A stretch of 16,992 nucleotides of DNA from Deltaproteobacteria bacterium (GCA_023489065.1 JAMDCL010000152.1:1-16992); one strand, 5' to 3'. Counted from the first letter of the stretch, positions 8,301-15,463 are shown. The notes: generated by a model from the letters alone, not told the origin. Numbers and translations are program-made.

Positions 8301-9041
8301 TTAACCCCATTCTACAAGCGCCTGGACAACGACCGATCTTGTGTCCTGATGTACGCCCTCTATGTAGTTTGTATGATCAGCACCTGCATTTTTTGACATG
8401 TTCATCATGACCTGCTCCTTGTATGTTGCCTCGTCCATGTAATTCACCTGGATGGTCTTTATGGTATTCGCAACGCTGAACGACGGATCGAAACAGTCCA
8501 TAATCCAGTCGATATACCGTGCATTGTTCACGTGATAATTGACGTCGAGGTCATCCGGCAGCACTTGCCTTATATGGTTGAGCTCTATGTTGTCAAACGG
8601 CTTTATCTTTTCCAGTTGTTCTTCAAATGCATTGATCCCCTGGTTTTCAGGCAAGGTCACGGGCAATGATTGTATGCGCTGGGGCCTGCGGCTGTCTTTT
8701 TTAATCAGTAGCCATAAGGATGTAACGGAGATTAATTCATTATTGTTTGAGTCCAGAACAACAAAGTCCCTCAGTGCGAACAACCGGTCCTTGCCCTTGG
8801 GCCATGTTCTGATGGTGACTGTATCTTTCCATGCAGGCATGGTTTTTATCTTTAGCTTGATCCTCGACAAGACCCAGAACGTGCCGAACTTCTCCAGATC
8901 ATGATATCCGACACCGAGGTCGTATGAATGGTTCACAGCGGCCTCCTGCATATAACTGAACAATGTGGACAGCTTCAATTTCCATCCGGGATCCACGTCA
9001 TACGATCGGACGATAAAGTTTTGTTCCCAAACAGGTTTCAT
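8301..9041 (-). CDS. Acyl-ACP thioesterase (FatA/FatB-like family)
   Basis: This 246-residue protein fits the bacterial acyl-ACP thioesterase family (PF01643), a double hot-dog fold that hydrolyses acyl-ACP to free fatty acid and ACP. The first hot-dog shows YMQEAAVNHS (residues 30-39) and FWVLSRI (55-61). The second carries DVNYHVNNARYIDW with D166, N168 and H170, and E204 lies in VNYMDEATY. These align by position with the Asp/Asn/His/Glu catalytic set of plant FatB. The ATG at 9041 follows AAGAGG by 5 bases. No other fatty-acid genes are adjacent; the gene is isolated between two repeat-rich stretches. A role in releasing fatty acids for membrane or cofactor supply is inferred; chain-length preference cannot be read. 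Confidence 0.88.
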   Translation of the reverse strand: MKPVWEQNFIVRSYDVDPGWKLKLSTLFSYMQEAAVNHSYDLGVGYHDLEKFGTFWVLSRIKLKIKTMPAWKDTVTIRTWPKGKDRLFALRDFVVLDSNNNELISVTSLWLLIKKDSRRPQRIQSLPVTLPENQGINAFEEQLEKIKPFDNIELNHIRQVLPDDLDVNYHVNNARYIDWIMDCFDPSFSVANTIKTIQVNYMDEATYKEQVMMNMSKNAGADHTNYIEGVHQDTRSVVVQALVEWG

Positions 9042-9068
9042 AAACGCCTCTTTTGATAGGGTATGACC

Positions 9069-9098
9069 TTTTTAGGGTCGATCTGCGTTTTCAGTCAA
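9069..9098 (-). promoter_or_regulatory. Probable promoter of the acyl-ACP thioesterase gene
   Basis: On the minus strand TTGACT (9098-9093) is followed by 18 bases and TAAAAA (9074-9069). The predicted start near 9062 leaves a leader of about 21 bases that includes the AAGAGG ribosome site. The -10 matches only 4 of 6 bases. Confidence 0.42.
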
Positions 9099-9145
9099 TA
9101 TTTTCAGCAGGACGGATGTACTTATTGCTCGGCGGTCGACCAAAA

Positions 9146-9405
9146 AAATGCAATAGGCAAATATCTTCCCCAGGCAAAGCTCAATTCTATATATGAGAGG
9201 GAAGAGTTGTTCGCCTCTGCTCGTAAAACAACGCTCTTTGGCGAACCGGATCTGTTGCCGATGAATCCCGTATCCCTCTTGCGGATAAGAAGCTGTCCAC
9301 GCAGATTACTATGAAAGAATACCAAGCAGTTCGTTGGTGTTTCACTTCGCATCGTCTCAAACTCTTCCCTCTCTTGCTCATTACACAAACTTCCCTATTG
9401 CATTT
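9146..9405. repeat. 260-base segment bounded by 12-base perfect inverted repeats
   Basis: AAATGCAATAGG (9146-9157) recurs inverted as CCTATTGCATTT (9394-9405). Inside, GAGAGGGAAGAGTT (9195-9208) recurs inverted as AACTCTTCCCTCTC (9360-9373). The two nested pairs are differently spaced on each side (37 and 20 bases), so this is not one perfect hairpin. The short open frames inside show no recognisable protein. Its ends share the core of the 49-base repeat, and its size matches the segment at 8031-8280 on the other side of the thioesterase gene. It occupies most of the 370-base gap 9042-9411. Non-autonomous mobile element remnant is an inference. Confidence 0.55.
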
Positions 9406-9411
9406 GATGGG

Positions 9412-10227
9412 CTAATGGTTCTTTGGTTTTATAATGAGCTTCACATTGCGCTGATCGATCTCCTGCGTCTCATAGGTATATCCTTTTTCATCGAGCTTCG
9501 GATACAGAAACATGGGAACGCGTTCATGCTGCACCACCAGTCTCTTCGACGGATCGAGCTTTGCCATGGTCTCGAGGATCATTGCCATGGGACCCGGAGG
9601 TTCAAGTCCTCTGACATCAAGGTACACGGTGCCGCCTTCTTCTCTGATCCGATCCTTACGGTCTGCGTTTTCCTGCTGTGTTTCTTTGATCGCTTCCCTG
9701 TAAAACCATATCTTATAATGGTCGTCTGCGAGCACTTCGGTCTGGTGTTCAAAGCCCTTTTTCTTCAGCACATCGTACAGAGGTGCGGGCTCGAACAAGG
9801 TCTCCAGCACAAGCGCCTCGCCCTGTTTCACCTTTGCGACTGCCTGCATGATAACAGGAAAAGGCTCTCCGTGATTTTTCATGACCTCACGAACATCCAG
9901 GCTTGTGGTTCTTACGTGCCTTTGTTCTATAATGTCCTTAACGGGGTAAGAAGAAAGGTCCGCCTGTGACCTTTCATCTTCCCCGGCCGCCACGTCTGCA
10001 TCTGATACCGTTTCTCCGATAGCGTTGTTCAGCAGTTTGATAAGCTCCGCAAGATTGACGCCGGCAACCTTCGAGGCGTGCCTGACGGTTGCAAGCCGCG
10101 CAAAGGTCCTTCGCATGATCGGGTTTTTTAAAAGCCCGAAGTGACTGTTATACGATGCAAGGACATCCACCAGCTCCGGATATTCCTTGATCATATCTAT
10201 GATCTTTGTCTGCGGAGTAATCTTCAT
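9412..10227 (-). CDS. DUF1858-DUF2249-DUF2249 protein
   Basis: The 271-residue cytosolic protein starts at ATG 10227, overlapping the TGA of the upstream frame (ATGA). Residues 1-70 form a helical DUF1858/ScdA-N-like domain (KIIDMIKEYPELVDVL). Residues of about 105-178 and 200-268 are two DUF2249 domains of the TusA/SirA-like superfamily: each opens with LDVRE or LDVRGLEPPGP and contains a helix and a closing strand (YKIWFYRE, NVKLIIKP). The GLEPPGP version keeps the family motif, and the first copy is more diverged. I see no cysteine in the TusA position, so sulfur transfer by the TusA mechanism is unlikely. DUF2249 genes are often found beside NO- or denitrification-related membrane proteins, which fits the neighbour here. 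The biochemical function is unknown. A longer frame to 10278 exists but overlaps the previous gene. Confidence 0.8.
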   Translation of the reverse strand: MKITPQTKIIDMIKEYPELVDVLASYNSHFGLLKNPIMRRTFARLATVRHASKVAGVNLAELIKLLNNAIGETVSDADVAAGEDERSQADLSSYPVKDIIEQRHVRTTSLDVREVMKNHGEPFPVIMQAVAKVKQGEALVLETLFEPAPLYDVLKKKGFEHQTEVLADDHYKIWFYREAIKETQQENADRKDRIREEGGTVYLDVRGLEPPGPMAMILETMAKLDPSKRLVVQHERVPMFLYPKLDEKGYTYETQEIDQRNVKLIIKPKNH

Positions 10228-10431
10228 CTGAACCCCATGCGCTTCTTCGTTTCCGGTGCTATCCTGTCCGGGGTCCACGGCGGGTCCCAGACAACCTCTA
10301 CCCTGATCCCGTTGACACCTTCCATGCGTTTGATAACGTTCTCAACGCCGTTTGTGATGCTCGTGTGTAAAGGACAGTTCCGGGTCCATCACCGCCTCAA
10401 GCGCTTTCAACACTTCCTGTTGTGTAGTCAT
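10224..10431 (-). pseudogene. DUF59 (MIP18-type) Fe-S assembly gene with out-of-frame internal deletion
   Basis: The frame opens at ATG 10431 with a good ribosome site (AGGAGG) and encodes MTTQQEVLKALEAVMDPEL, the conserved start of DUF59 proteins, but stops within 31 codons. In another frame, the same DNA continues as CPLHTSITNGVE and then VVWDPPWTPDRIAPETKK...GFR, the conserved second half including the family's Cys, ending at the TGA 10226-10224 that overlaps the next gene. The middle of the domain (the VDLGLI...LTTPG part, roughly 30-35 codons) is missing. Total length is 208 bases, not a multiple of three, against about 300 in intact genes. The junction lies near 10375-10379. Such proteins help mature Fe-S proteins. 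An assembly error is the main alternative. Confidence 0.72.
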
Positions 10432-10440
10432 ACTTCCTCC

Positions 10441-11811
10441 TCACTTTCTCAACACATTTGCAATATTGTATAAAAACATAAGCGAACCCGAAAAGAACAA
10501 CACACCGGATACAACGATGATGCTTGTTACATTCGCCATGATGCCCGCTGCCATGATCAGGATGCCTGCATTGAAAACGAACAACTGGATCCGGGTGAGC
10601 CGCTCGCTTATCATGTCCTTTGTCATGGGGACCTTTTCAAGACCTATCTTCGAACTGTACTTATTGTACCATTGCAGGAACGGTACGATCTTATGCATCA
10701 TGCCAATGATATACATGCCCGCAAAACCGAAGAGCCCTAAAAAGACATAAAGCATCTCCATGCGGAAAGAATGCGGAAATGCAAGCATCCAGACACCGGT
10801 TATTCCGGCCATAAGCAGATATCCTGTCGCACAAATGGAAAACCAGAGAGCGGGCTCTATCTTCCTGCGCGTCCTCTGTTTATAGATCACCCGCATCTGG
10901 AGCATATAGCTGATGACGCCGATAAGCATGATAATCCCCCCTGCGAGACCAATCCAGTGGATACCGCTGATCTGCGGAATAAACAGGCGGAGCAAAAAAT
11001 AAAGGGTAAGAAACAGCAGACCCGATACCAACATGACCAGTGATGTCCAGCCGTAAGACTCGTCATAGCCGTGGGACAGGACGAACATGGGGATAAGCTT
11101 GTATGAAAACCCGATCACGATAAAGCTGACCCACCCGATGCCAGCAAGGGCGATATGCAGGTACAACAGGTCCAGGGGATTGTAGGCAATGGTATGATGC
11201 AGCCCGAATGCGGCGAATGAACCGGTTATCAGGGTGAAGAACAAAAAGAGCAGTGCCGCAACGACAAACCAGACAGCGAGGTCCGGCTTCTTCATGCCAT
11301 TTACCCCGATAGAGAGGGCATGCTGTCCCGACAGATTGTTCTTGCCATTTGAAATCCGCGGTGACTTGGGTCCATCGCCGTCTGCCGGATAAACTTTTCC
11401 TCTAAAGGGACGTATGGTGAGTGCGGCATCGAACAGAAACGCGATAATGGCGATGCCGACAATGCCTGCGCCGGGCTCGGCCGGTACGTTGGCCGCAAAC
11501 GCGTAGACAAGCCATGCCACGCCGGCAAGATAGATATAATAAACCACTCTGGCAATGGCCTCGCTGAACAGGTTCCTTTCGGTGATAACCGGTACAAGCT
11601 GGAACATTGCACCCATGATGGTCATGGTTATCCAGCCGAGCGTCAGCAGGTGGGTCAGAGGCAAAAGGACCGGAGAGCTGTAGTAATGGAGGGTGAATGC
11701 CCCGGCCTTTACGATAATTCCCACGGACAAAACAATAAGTATCACCATACCCGTAAACAGGTACCGGTACGGCACGGTCAGTTTTGGAGATTTATCTGTT
11801 GCCAGCTGCAT
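10441..11811 (-). CDS. 12-helix NnrS / heme-copper-oxidase subunit I-like membrane protein
   Basis: From ATG 11811 the product is 456 residues with about twelve membrane helices. Three helices carry a related pattern ending in a conserved Pro: THLLTLGW...FQLVPVI, LHIALAGIGW...YKLIPMF and GLFGFAGMY...HKIVPFLQW. Histidines in the first and second and at the end of the third (MMHK) could bind heme or copper, as in NnrS and cbb3-type subunit I relatives. NnrS-family proteins act in nitric-oxide tolerance; whether this one does is inferred. The -10 box lies six bases before this ATG, so the longer frame to 11859 is unlikely and the mRNA is probably leaderless. The stop (TGA 10443-10441) overlaps the ribosome site of the DUF59 gene. 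Exact subfamily uncertain. Confidence 0.68.
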   Translation of the reverse strand: MQLATDKSPKLTVPYRYLFTGMVILIVLSVGIIVKAGAFTLHYYSSPVLLPLTHLLTLGWITMTIMGAMFQLVPVITERNLFSEAIARVVYYIYLAGVAWLVYAFAANVPAEPGAGIVGIAIIAFLFDAALTIRPFRGKVYPADGDGPKSPRISNGKNNLSGQHALSIGVNGMKKPDLAVWFVVAALLFLFFTLITGSFAAFGLHHTIAYNPLDLLYLHIALAGIGWVSFIVIGFSYKLIPMFVLSHGYDESYGWTSLVMLVSGLLFLTLYFLLRLFIPQISGIHWIGLAGGIIMLIGVISYMLQMRVIYKQRTRRKIEPALWFSICATGYLLMAGITGVWMLAFPHSFRMEMLYVFLGLFGFAGMYIIGMMHKIVPFLQWYNKYSSKIGLEKVPMTKDMISERLTRIQLFVFNAGILIMAAGIMANVTSIIVVSGVLFFSGSLMFLYNIANVLRK

Positions 11812-11846
11812 ACTCTTATAATAGGCACGTGCAGACGAAATGTGTA
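11811..11846 (-). promoter_or_regulatory. Predicted leaderless promoter of the NnrS-like operon
   Basis: On the minus strand TACACA (11846-11841, 4 of 6) is followed by 17 bases and TATTAT (11823-11818). Counting from the -10 box, position +1 falls on the A of ATG 11811. The only purine-rich stretch before the ATG (AAGAG) is one base away, too close for a ribosome site. The weak -35 fits an activator-dependent promoter. Confidence 0.45.
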
Positions 11847-11859
11847 TGACAAAGATCAT
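11846..11859 (-). promoter_or_regulatory. CRP/FNR-family-like palindrome at -41.5
   Basis: The minus strand reads ATGATCTTTGTCAT, an inverted repeat (ATGA...TCAT) that matches the FNR-type pattern TTGAT-N4-ATCAA at 7 of 10 positions. Its centre (11852.5) lies exactly 41.5 bases upstream of the predicted +1 at 11811, the usual class II activator position, overlapping the weak -35. Regulators of this family (FNR, DNR/NnrR, HcpR) control nitrogen-oxide and redox genes. Which one would bind is not known. Confidence 0.42.
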
Positions 11860-11949
11860 ATCGGGAAGGCAGAGGAACGGCCGGGATGAGAATCAAGGGT
11901 AGAGAAATTTATGTTTCTATCCCGCACCCGCACGGGAGCAGATTGACCA

Positions 11950-12366
11950 TTACTCGCCGATGATCTTGACCAGCACCCTCTTTTTCCGCATACCGTCGAA
12001 CTCTCCGTAAAAGATCTGCTCCCAGGGACCGAAATCCAGCTTCCCTTTGGTAATCGCGGCCACGACCTCCCTGCCCATGATCTGCCGCTTCATGTGAGCG
12101 TCGGCATTCTCTTCTCCCCTGTTGTGCCGGTACTGCTGTACGGGTTCGTACGGGGCAAGCTTTTCCAGCCACACATCAAAATCATGGTGCAGTCCGGATT
12201 CATCGTCATTGATAAAAACAGATGCCGTGATGTGCATGGCATTGACCAGGACAAGCCCCTCCATAACACCACTTTCTTTGAGACACGCCTCAACCTGCGG
12301 TGTGATATTGATAAAAGCCCGTCGTGAAGGAACATCGAACCAGAGCTCTTTACGGTAGGTTTTCAT
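11950..12366 (-). CDS. yjbQ: YjbQ family protein (UPF0047)
   Basis: The 138-residue protein has the full family length and its conserved features: the N-terminal [20 protein letters not shown], the central [18 protein letters not shown], the motif [13 protein letters not shown] (residues 86-98) with conserved His91, and the C-terminal [13 protein letters not shown]. YjbQ proteins form trimers and some show weak thiamine-phosphate-synthase activity; the physiological role is unsettled. The ATG at 12366 lies 11 bases after the GNAT stop, without a strong ribosome site of its own, so expression probably depends on coupling. A longer frame to 12447 runs into the GNAT gene and is rejected. It is the last gene of the nadK-recN-GNAT-yjbQ block; no classic terminator follows in 11860-11949. 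Confidence 0.93.
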   Translation of the reverse strand: MKTYRKELWFDVPSRRAFINITPQVEACLKESGVMEGLVLVNAMHITASVFINDDESGLHHDFDVWLEKLAPYEPVQQYRHNRGEENADAHMKRQIMGREVVAAITKGKLDFGPWEQIFYGEFDGMRKKRVLVKIIGE

Positions 12367-12377
12367 GCACGCGCCAT

Positions 12378-12848
12378 TTAACCTTTTTCCGCGCCGTTCA
12401 ATTCGAGGATCAGCGCGATTTCGTTGCAGTCCGGGAACTGCGGGCACTTCAGGCAGTCACTCCATATCTTTTGCGGAAGGAGGGATTTGTCAACGATCCT
12501 GAATCCGAGCTTCTCGAAAAATCCCGGCTTGTAGGTGAGCGAGAAAACCTGGTTTATCTCGAATCCCCTTGCCTCTTCTATGCATGCCTTGACCAATTGT
12601 GTGCCTATGCCCTTGTGTGTATGATCCTGCTTCACTGCAAGAGAGCGTACCTCTGCAAGTCCGTCCCAGAAGATGTGCATGGCGCATACGCCGATAATCT
12701 CGCCGGTGTCGAGTGTCGAGACAAGGTAGTCCCGGATGTTCTCATATATTTCCAGCAGGGAACGCGGGAGCATCTCGCCCTTTTTCGCATAAACATCGAT
12801 GAGCTTCTGCATCTCCTTCACGTCTCCCATTCTCGCCTTGCGTATCAC
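12378..12848 (-). CDS. GNAT N-acetyltransferase, short ArgA-like type
   Basis: The 156-residue protein has the GNAT core: [17 protein letters not shown] at the start, the AEVRSLAV strand (residues 65-72), the acetyl-CoA loop [12 protein letters not shown] (74-85) and [10 protein letters not shown] (110-119). The C-terminal segment [18 protein letters not shown] with C132, C135 and C141 is typical of short bacterial ArgA-like enzymes that acetylate glutamate to open arginine biosynthesis. The match to that subgroup is from memory. The first Gly of the usual Gln-Gly-Lys-Gly loop is His here. It begins with GTG at 12848, overlapping the recN stop by four bases (GTGA), which implies translational coupling. 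Confidence 0.85.
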   Translation of the reverse strand: MIRKARMGDVKEMQKLIDVYAKKGEMLPRSLLEIYENIRDYLVSTLDTGEIIGVCAMHIFWDGLAEVRSLAVKQDHTHKGIGTQLVKACIEEARGFEINQVFSLTYKPGFFEKLGFRIVDKSLLPQKIWSDCLKCPQFPDCNEIALILELNGAEKG

Positions 12849-14545
12849 GTTTTCTCCTTTGCGTATTTTAAAAATTCTTTTGCCTGCTTGCGCGCAAGCT
12901 CCGTCACATTTTCGCCGGACAGCATCCGTGCTATTTCCTCCATCCTGCCTTTTTCGTCAAGCACCTGCACCGCGACATCCGTTCTGCCGGATGCCGTATG
13001 CTTGGATACATGTATATGATAATCACCGAATCCGGCTATTTGAGGGAGATGTGTGATACAGATGACCTGGTGGTAGCCGGCCAGCTCTTTTAATTTCCTG
13101 CCGACGATCTCGGCCGTCGTACCGCCGATGCCTGCGTCTATCTCGTCGAACACAAGCACGGGCACGGGTGATGCCTTGACCAATGCCCTTTTAATGGCAA
13201 GCATTGTCCTCGACAGCTCACCGCCCGAGATGATATCCGTCAAGGGCTTTGCGGGATATCCCGGGTTTGCGGAGAAATAAAACCTCACGCTGTCCATGCC
13301 GTCGGAACTTATGTCCTTACCCTGAATGGTTATGGTGTCTTTCTTGACCGGGGGCCCTGTCACAACCTCGAACACCGCATCCTTCAGACCCAGTGTTTTA
13401 AGCTCCTGTACGACTGCCTTGCCAAGACCGGTCCCGGCATGCCGTCTGGCTTTTGAAAGCTCTTCTGCCTGCCGGTAAAGATCTTTCTCGAGCAGTGCCC
13501 TCTTCTGCTGCAGGGCGGCTATTTCCTCATCCGTGTTTTTCAAGGTGCCTGCTTTTTTTTCCATGGCCGCTGCATATTCCAGTATATCCGCAATGGTTTT
13601 GCCGTACTTCTTTTTCATTTTTTCGATAAGCTCGATGCGCTGTTCCGTCTGGTTGAGTTTTTGCGGGTCCATATCTATCTTTGCAGCGTACGAGCTGAGA
13701 TCCGCTGCAATATCTTTCAGTTCGACGGACGCTGCTTCGAGCCTTCCGGCATACTGCCTGAGGTACGGGTCTATGTCCTGCAAGCCCGAAAGGAGTTTCA
13801 GGGATCTGTGTATGCTTGCAATCACACCGTTTTCATCACCGGAGACGGCCTGGTATATGGTATCGAGCTCCGAGAGCATGCGCTGTGCATTCGACAGGAT
13901 ATTGTACTCTTTTTCGAGAATGGCCTCTTCTTCGGGCTTTAAGTTCGCTGCCCGAATCTCCGAAAGCTGGAATTTTAACAGTTCCTCTTCTTTTTTTAAG
14001 TTTGCACCGTTTGCTTGCAGGCTGTTGTACCGGCCGATCGTCTTCATCAACTCCGTATACACCGCCTTTACCTGTTCCGCAGATTTTTCCGTGCCCGCAT
14101 AAGCATCGAGCAGTTTCAGGTGGTTTTGTTCGTCGAGCAGGCTCTGGTGCTCATGCTGTCCGTGTATGTCAACCAGCAACTTCGTCAGATCCGACAACAG
14201 GGAGAGGGTCGAAGGGGAGCCGTTGATGTAGACCCTGCTTTTCCCCTGTGCATTGATAATGCGCTTGATCGCAAGTTCATCCAGGGACTCGAGACCATGC
14301 TCCCGGAGGAATATCGCGGCAGGACTTTTCTCCTCTGTTTCAAACAGCCCTTCCACTATGGCTTCGGCCGCGCCTTCTCTCACGACACCCGGGTCCGTGC
14401 GGTTGCCGAGCAGCACGAGCATACCGTCGACCATGATGGACTTCCCCGCACCGGTTTCGCCGCTTATGATGCACAGATGCTCCGAAAACTGGACGGTGAT
14501 GTCTTTAAAGATTGCAAAATCCTTCAGGCGTAAGGATTTCAACAT
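12845..14545 (-). CDS. recN: DNA repair ATPase RecN
   Basis: This 566-residue SMC-like protein has Walker A GETGAGKS (residues 29-36) near the N-terminus, then long heptad-rich coiled-coil arms (about 150-380), then the ABC signature ISGGELSRTML and Walker B VLVFDEIDAGIGG, with CITHLPQIAGFGD after it. RecN acts on double-strand breaks with RecA and helps hold broken ends for recombination. Length matches the family. The ATG at 14545 directly follows the nadK TAG with no gap; the ribosome site (GGGGTGAG) lies in the end of nadK. Pairing with nadK is common in deltaproteobacteria and other bacteria. No LexA-type box was identified, so SOS control is not evident. Confidence 0.96.
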   Translation of the reverse strand: MLKSLRLKDFAIFKDITVQFSEHLCIISGETGAGKSIMVDGMLVLLGNRTDPGVVREGAAEAIVEGLFETEEKSPAAIFLREHGLESLDELAIKRIINAQGKSRVYINGSPSTLSLLSDLTKLLVDIHGQHEHQSLLDEQNHLKLLDAYAGTEKSAEQVKAVYTELMKTIGRYNSLQANGANLKKEEELLKFQLSEIRAANLKPEEEAILEKEYNILSNAQRMLSELDTIYQAVSGDENGVIASIHRSLKLLSGLQDIDPYLRQYAGRLEAASVELKDIAADLSSYAAKIDMDPQKLNQTEQRIELIEKMKKKYGKTIADILEYAAAMEKKAGTLKNTDEEIAALQQKRALLEKDLYRQAEELSKARRHAGTGLGKAVVQELKTLGLKDAVFEVVTGPPVKKDTITIQGKDISSDGMDSVRFYFSANPGYPAKPLTDIISGGELSRTMLAIKRALVKASPVPVLVFDEIDAGIGGTTAEIVGRKLKELAGYHQVICITHLPQIAGFGDYHIHVSKHTASGRTDVAVQVLDEKGRMEEIARMLSGENVTELARKQAKEFLKYAKEKT

Positions 14546-15400
14546 CTATCGCTCACCCCATTTAAGCTTTTCCCGCAGTATCTGGAAATAGCTTCTGAAT
14601 GGAGATTTTATGACCGTTGTATAATGCGATGATTTCGATATCAAGACCTTGTTGCCCTTCTTAACGGGCATCGATACCTGCCCGTCACAGGTTATGACAA
14701 CGTCCTTTTCGTCTTTTTCAAGTTCGATCTCGACAATGGCCTCCGGGGACAGAACAATGGGCCTGTTGGTGAGTGTGTGGGGCGATATGGGCGTCAGGAG
14801 GATCGTGTCCGTTGTAGGGTAGACTATGGGCCCCCCGGATGCCATGGAATATGCTGTCGAACCCGTGGACGTCGATATGATGAGACCGTCTGCCTTGTAC
14901 GTTGTCAGGTAGTTGTGGTCGACGCTCGTTTTCAGGGACACCATCCTTGCTATCGTGCCTTTTGATATGACGGCGTCGTTGAGCACGTCGTAGGACATCC
15001 CCGGAGTTTCGTCTTCGAATATTCGTGCGTTCAGCCGCATCCTTTTTTCATACGTCGCCTTGCCCGATATCACCAGGTCCGTGACCGTGTACAGCTCGTC
15101 CATGGTGATCTCCGTCAGGAAACCGAGCCCGCCGATGTTGACGCCGATGAGCGGTATGTTCTTGTCGCCGATAAGACGTATCGCCCATAAGAATGTTCCG
15201 TCACCGCCAAAAACTACGACGGTATCGGTATCGCCGGGTACGCTGTTTTTAAAGCGGACGAGCGAGGGGTTTACCGTATCGGCCATACTGTCTTCTATAA
15301 CGACTATTATACCCCGTTTGTCGAGATACTCCGTGTACCTTTTTATCTCTTGATAAATCTCATCCGACTTCTTACTTTTTACAACAAGCGCTATCTTCAT
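14546..15400 (-). CDS. nadK: NAD kinase (ATP/polyphosphate-NAD kinase)
   Basis: The 284-residue protein phosphorylates NAD to NADP in the cytosol. It carries FGGDGTFLWA with GGDGT (65-69), GVNIGGLGFLTE (86-97), LNDAVISKG (140-148), the DGLIISTSTGSTAYSMASGG loop (171-190) and PISPHTL (204-210), all family hallmarks. Length is typical. The ATG at 15400 has a good ribosome site (AGGAAGGA). It is the first gene of the block that continues with recN, so it shares a transcript with DNA repair and acetyltransferase genes. The divergent promoter to rarA is only 63 bases wide. Confidence 0.96.
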   Translation of the reverse strand: MKIALVVKSKKSDEIYQEIKRYTEYLDKRGIIVVIEDSMADTVNPSLVRFKNSVPGDTDTVVVFGGDGTFLWAIRLIGDKNIPLIGVNIGGLGFLTEITMDELYTVTDLVISGKATYEKRMRLNARIFEDETPGMSYDVLNDAVISKGTIARMVSLKTSVDHNYLTTYKADGLIISTSTGSTAYSMASGGPIVYPTTDTILLTPISPHTLTNRPIVLSPEAIVEIELEKDEKDVVITCDGQVSMPVKKGNKVLISKSSHYTTVIKSPFRSYFQILREKLKWGER

Positions 15401-15425
15401 ATTTCCTTCCTACTTATTGCATTTT

Positions 15426-15455
15426 TTGATAGCATAAAACAAGATAAATTTTAAT
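15426..15455 (+). promoter_or_regulatory. Promoter of rarA, leaderless geometry
   Basis: TTGATA (15426-15431), an 18-base spacer and TTTAAT (15450-15455) form a fair sigma-70 promoter. The predicted +1 at 15462 is two bases before the ATG at 15464, and no ribosome site precedes that ATG. The eight-base gap between -10 and ATG equals that of the MBL hydrolase promoter. Confidence 0.5.
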
Positions 15456-15459
15456 ACAA
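15431..15459 (-). promoter_or_regulatory. Possible promoter of nadK, overlapping that of rarA
   Basis: On the minus strand TTGTAT (15459-15454), 17 bases and TATGCT (15436-15431). Predicted start near 15424 leaves a 24-base leader with the ribosome site. The hexamers are weak (3 and 4 of 6), but they face the rarA promoter base for base, so the two polymerases would exclude each other. Confidence 0.35.
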
Positions 15460-15463
15460 ACAT

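Noticed and set aside
8104..8310. 68-residue minus-strand frame in the repeat-rich gap
   Set aside because: It runs through hairpin repeats (HLNPLLRGEE type reading) and overlaps the thioesterase stop; typical spurious product of intergenic repeats.
9122..9388. Two overlapping minus-strand frames (88 and 64 residues) inside the 260-base segment
   Set aside because: No ribosome site, no family resemblance, and they lie between inverted repeats; more likely non-coding element sequence.
9595..9615. tRNA T-loop-like GGTTCAAGTCC
   Set aside because: It lies inside the conserved second DUF2249 domain and no acceptor stem or anticodon arm can be drawn.
10340..10400. Programmed frameshift as explanation for the two-frame DUF59 gene
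   Set aside because: No slippery heptamer or downstream stem was seen, and about 30 codons of the domain are missing, which a frameshift cannot supply.
11883..11896. Second FNR-like site TTGAT-TCTC-ATCCC upstream of the NnrS-like gene
   Set aside because: Second half-site is poor and its centre lies about 78.5 bases upstream of the predicted start, not a usual activator distance.
11920..11937. GC-rich hairpin after yjbQ as an intrinsic terminator
   Set aside because: Stem is only five base pairs with an eight-base loop and no T-run follows on the minus strand.
12324..13019. 231-residue plus-strand frame opposite GNAT and recN
   Set aside because: Antisense to two clear genes; composition is Cys/Leu-rich without motifs.
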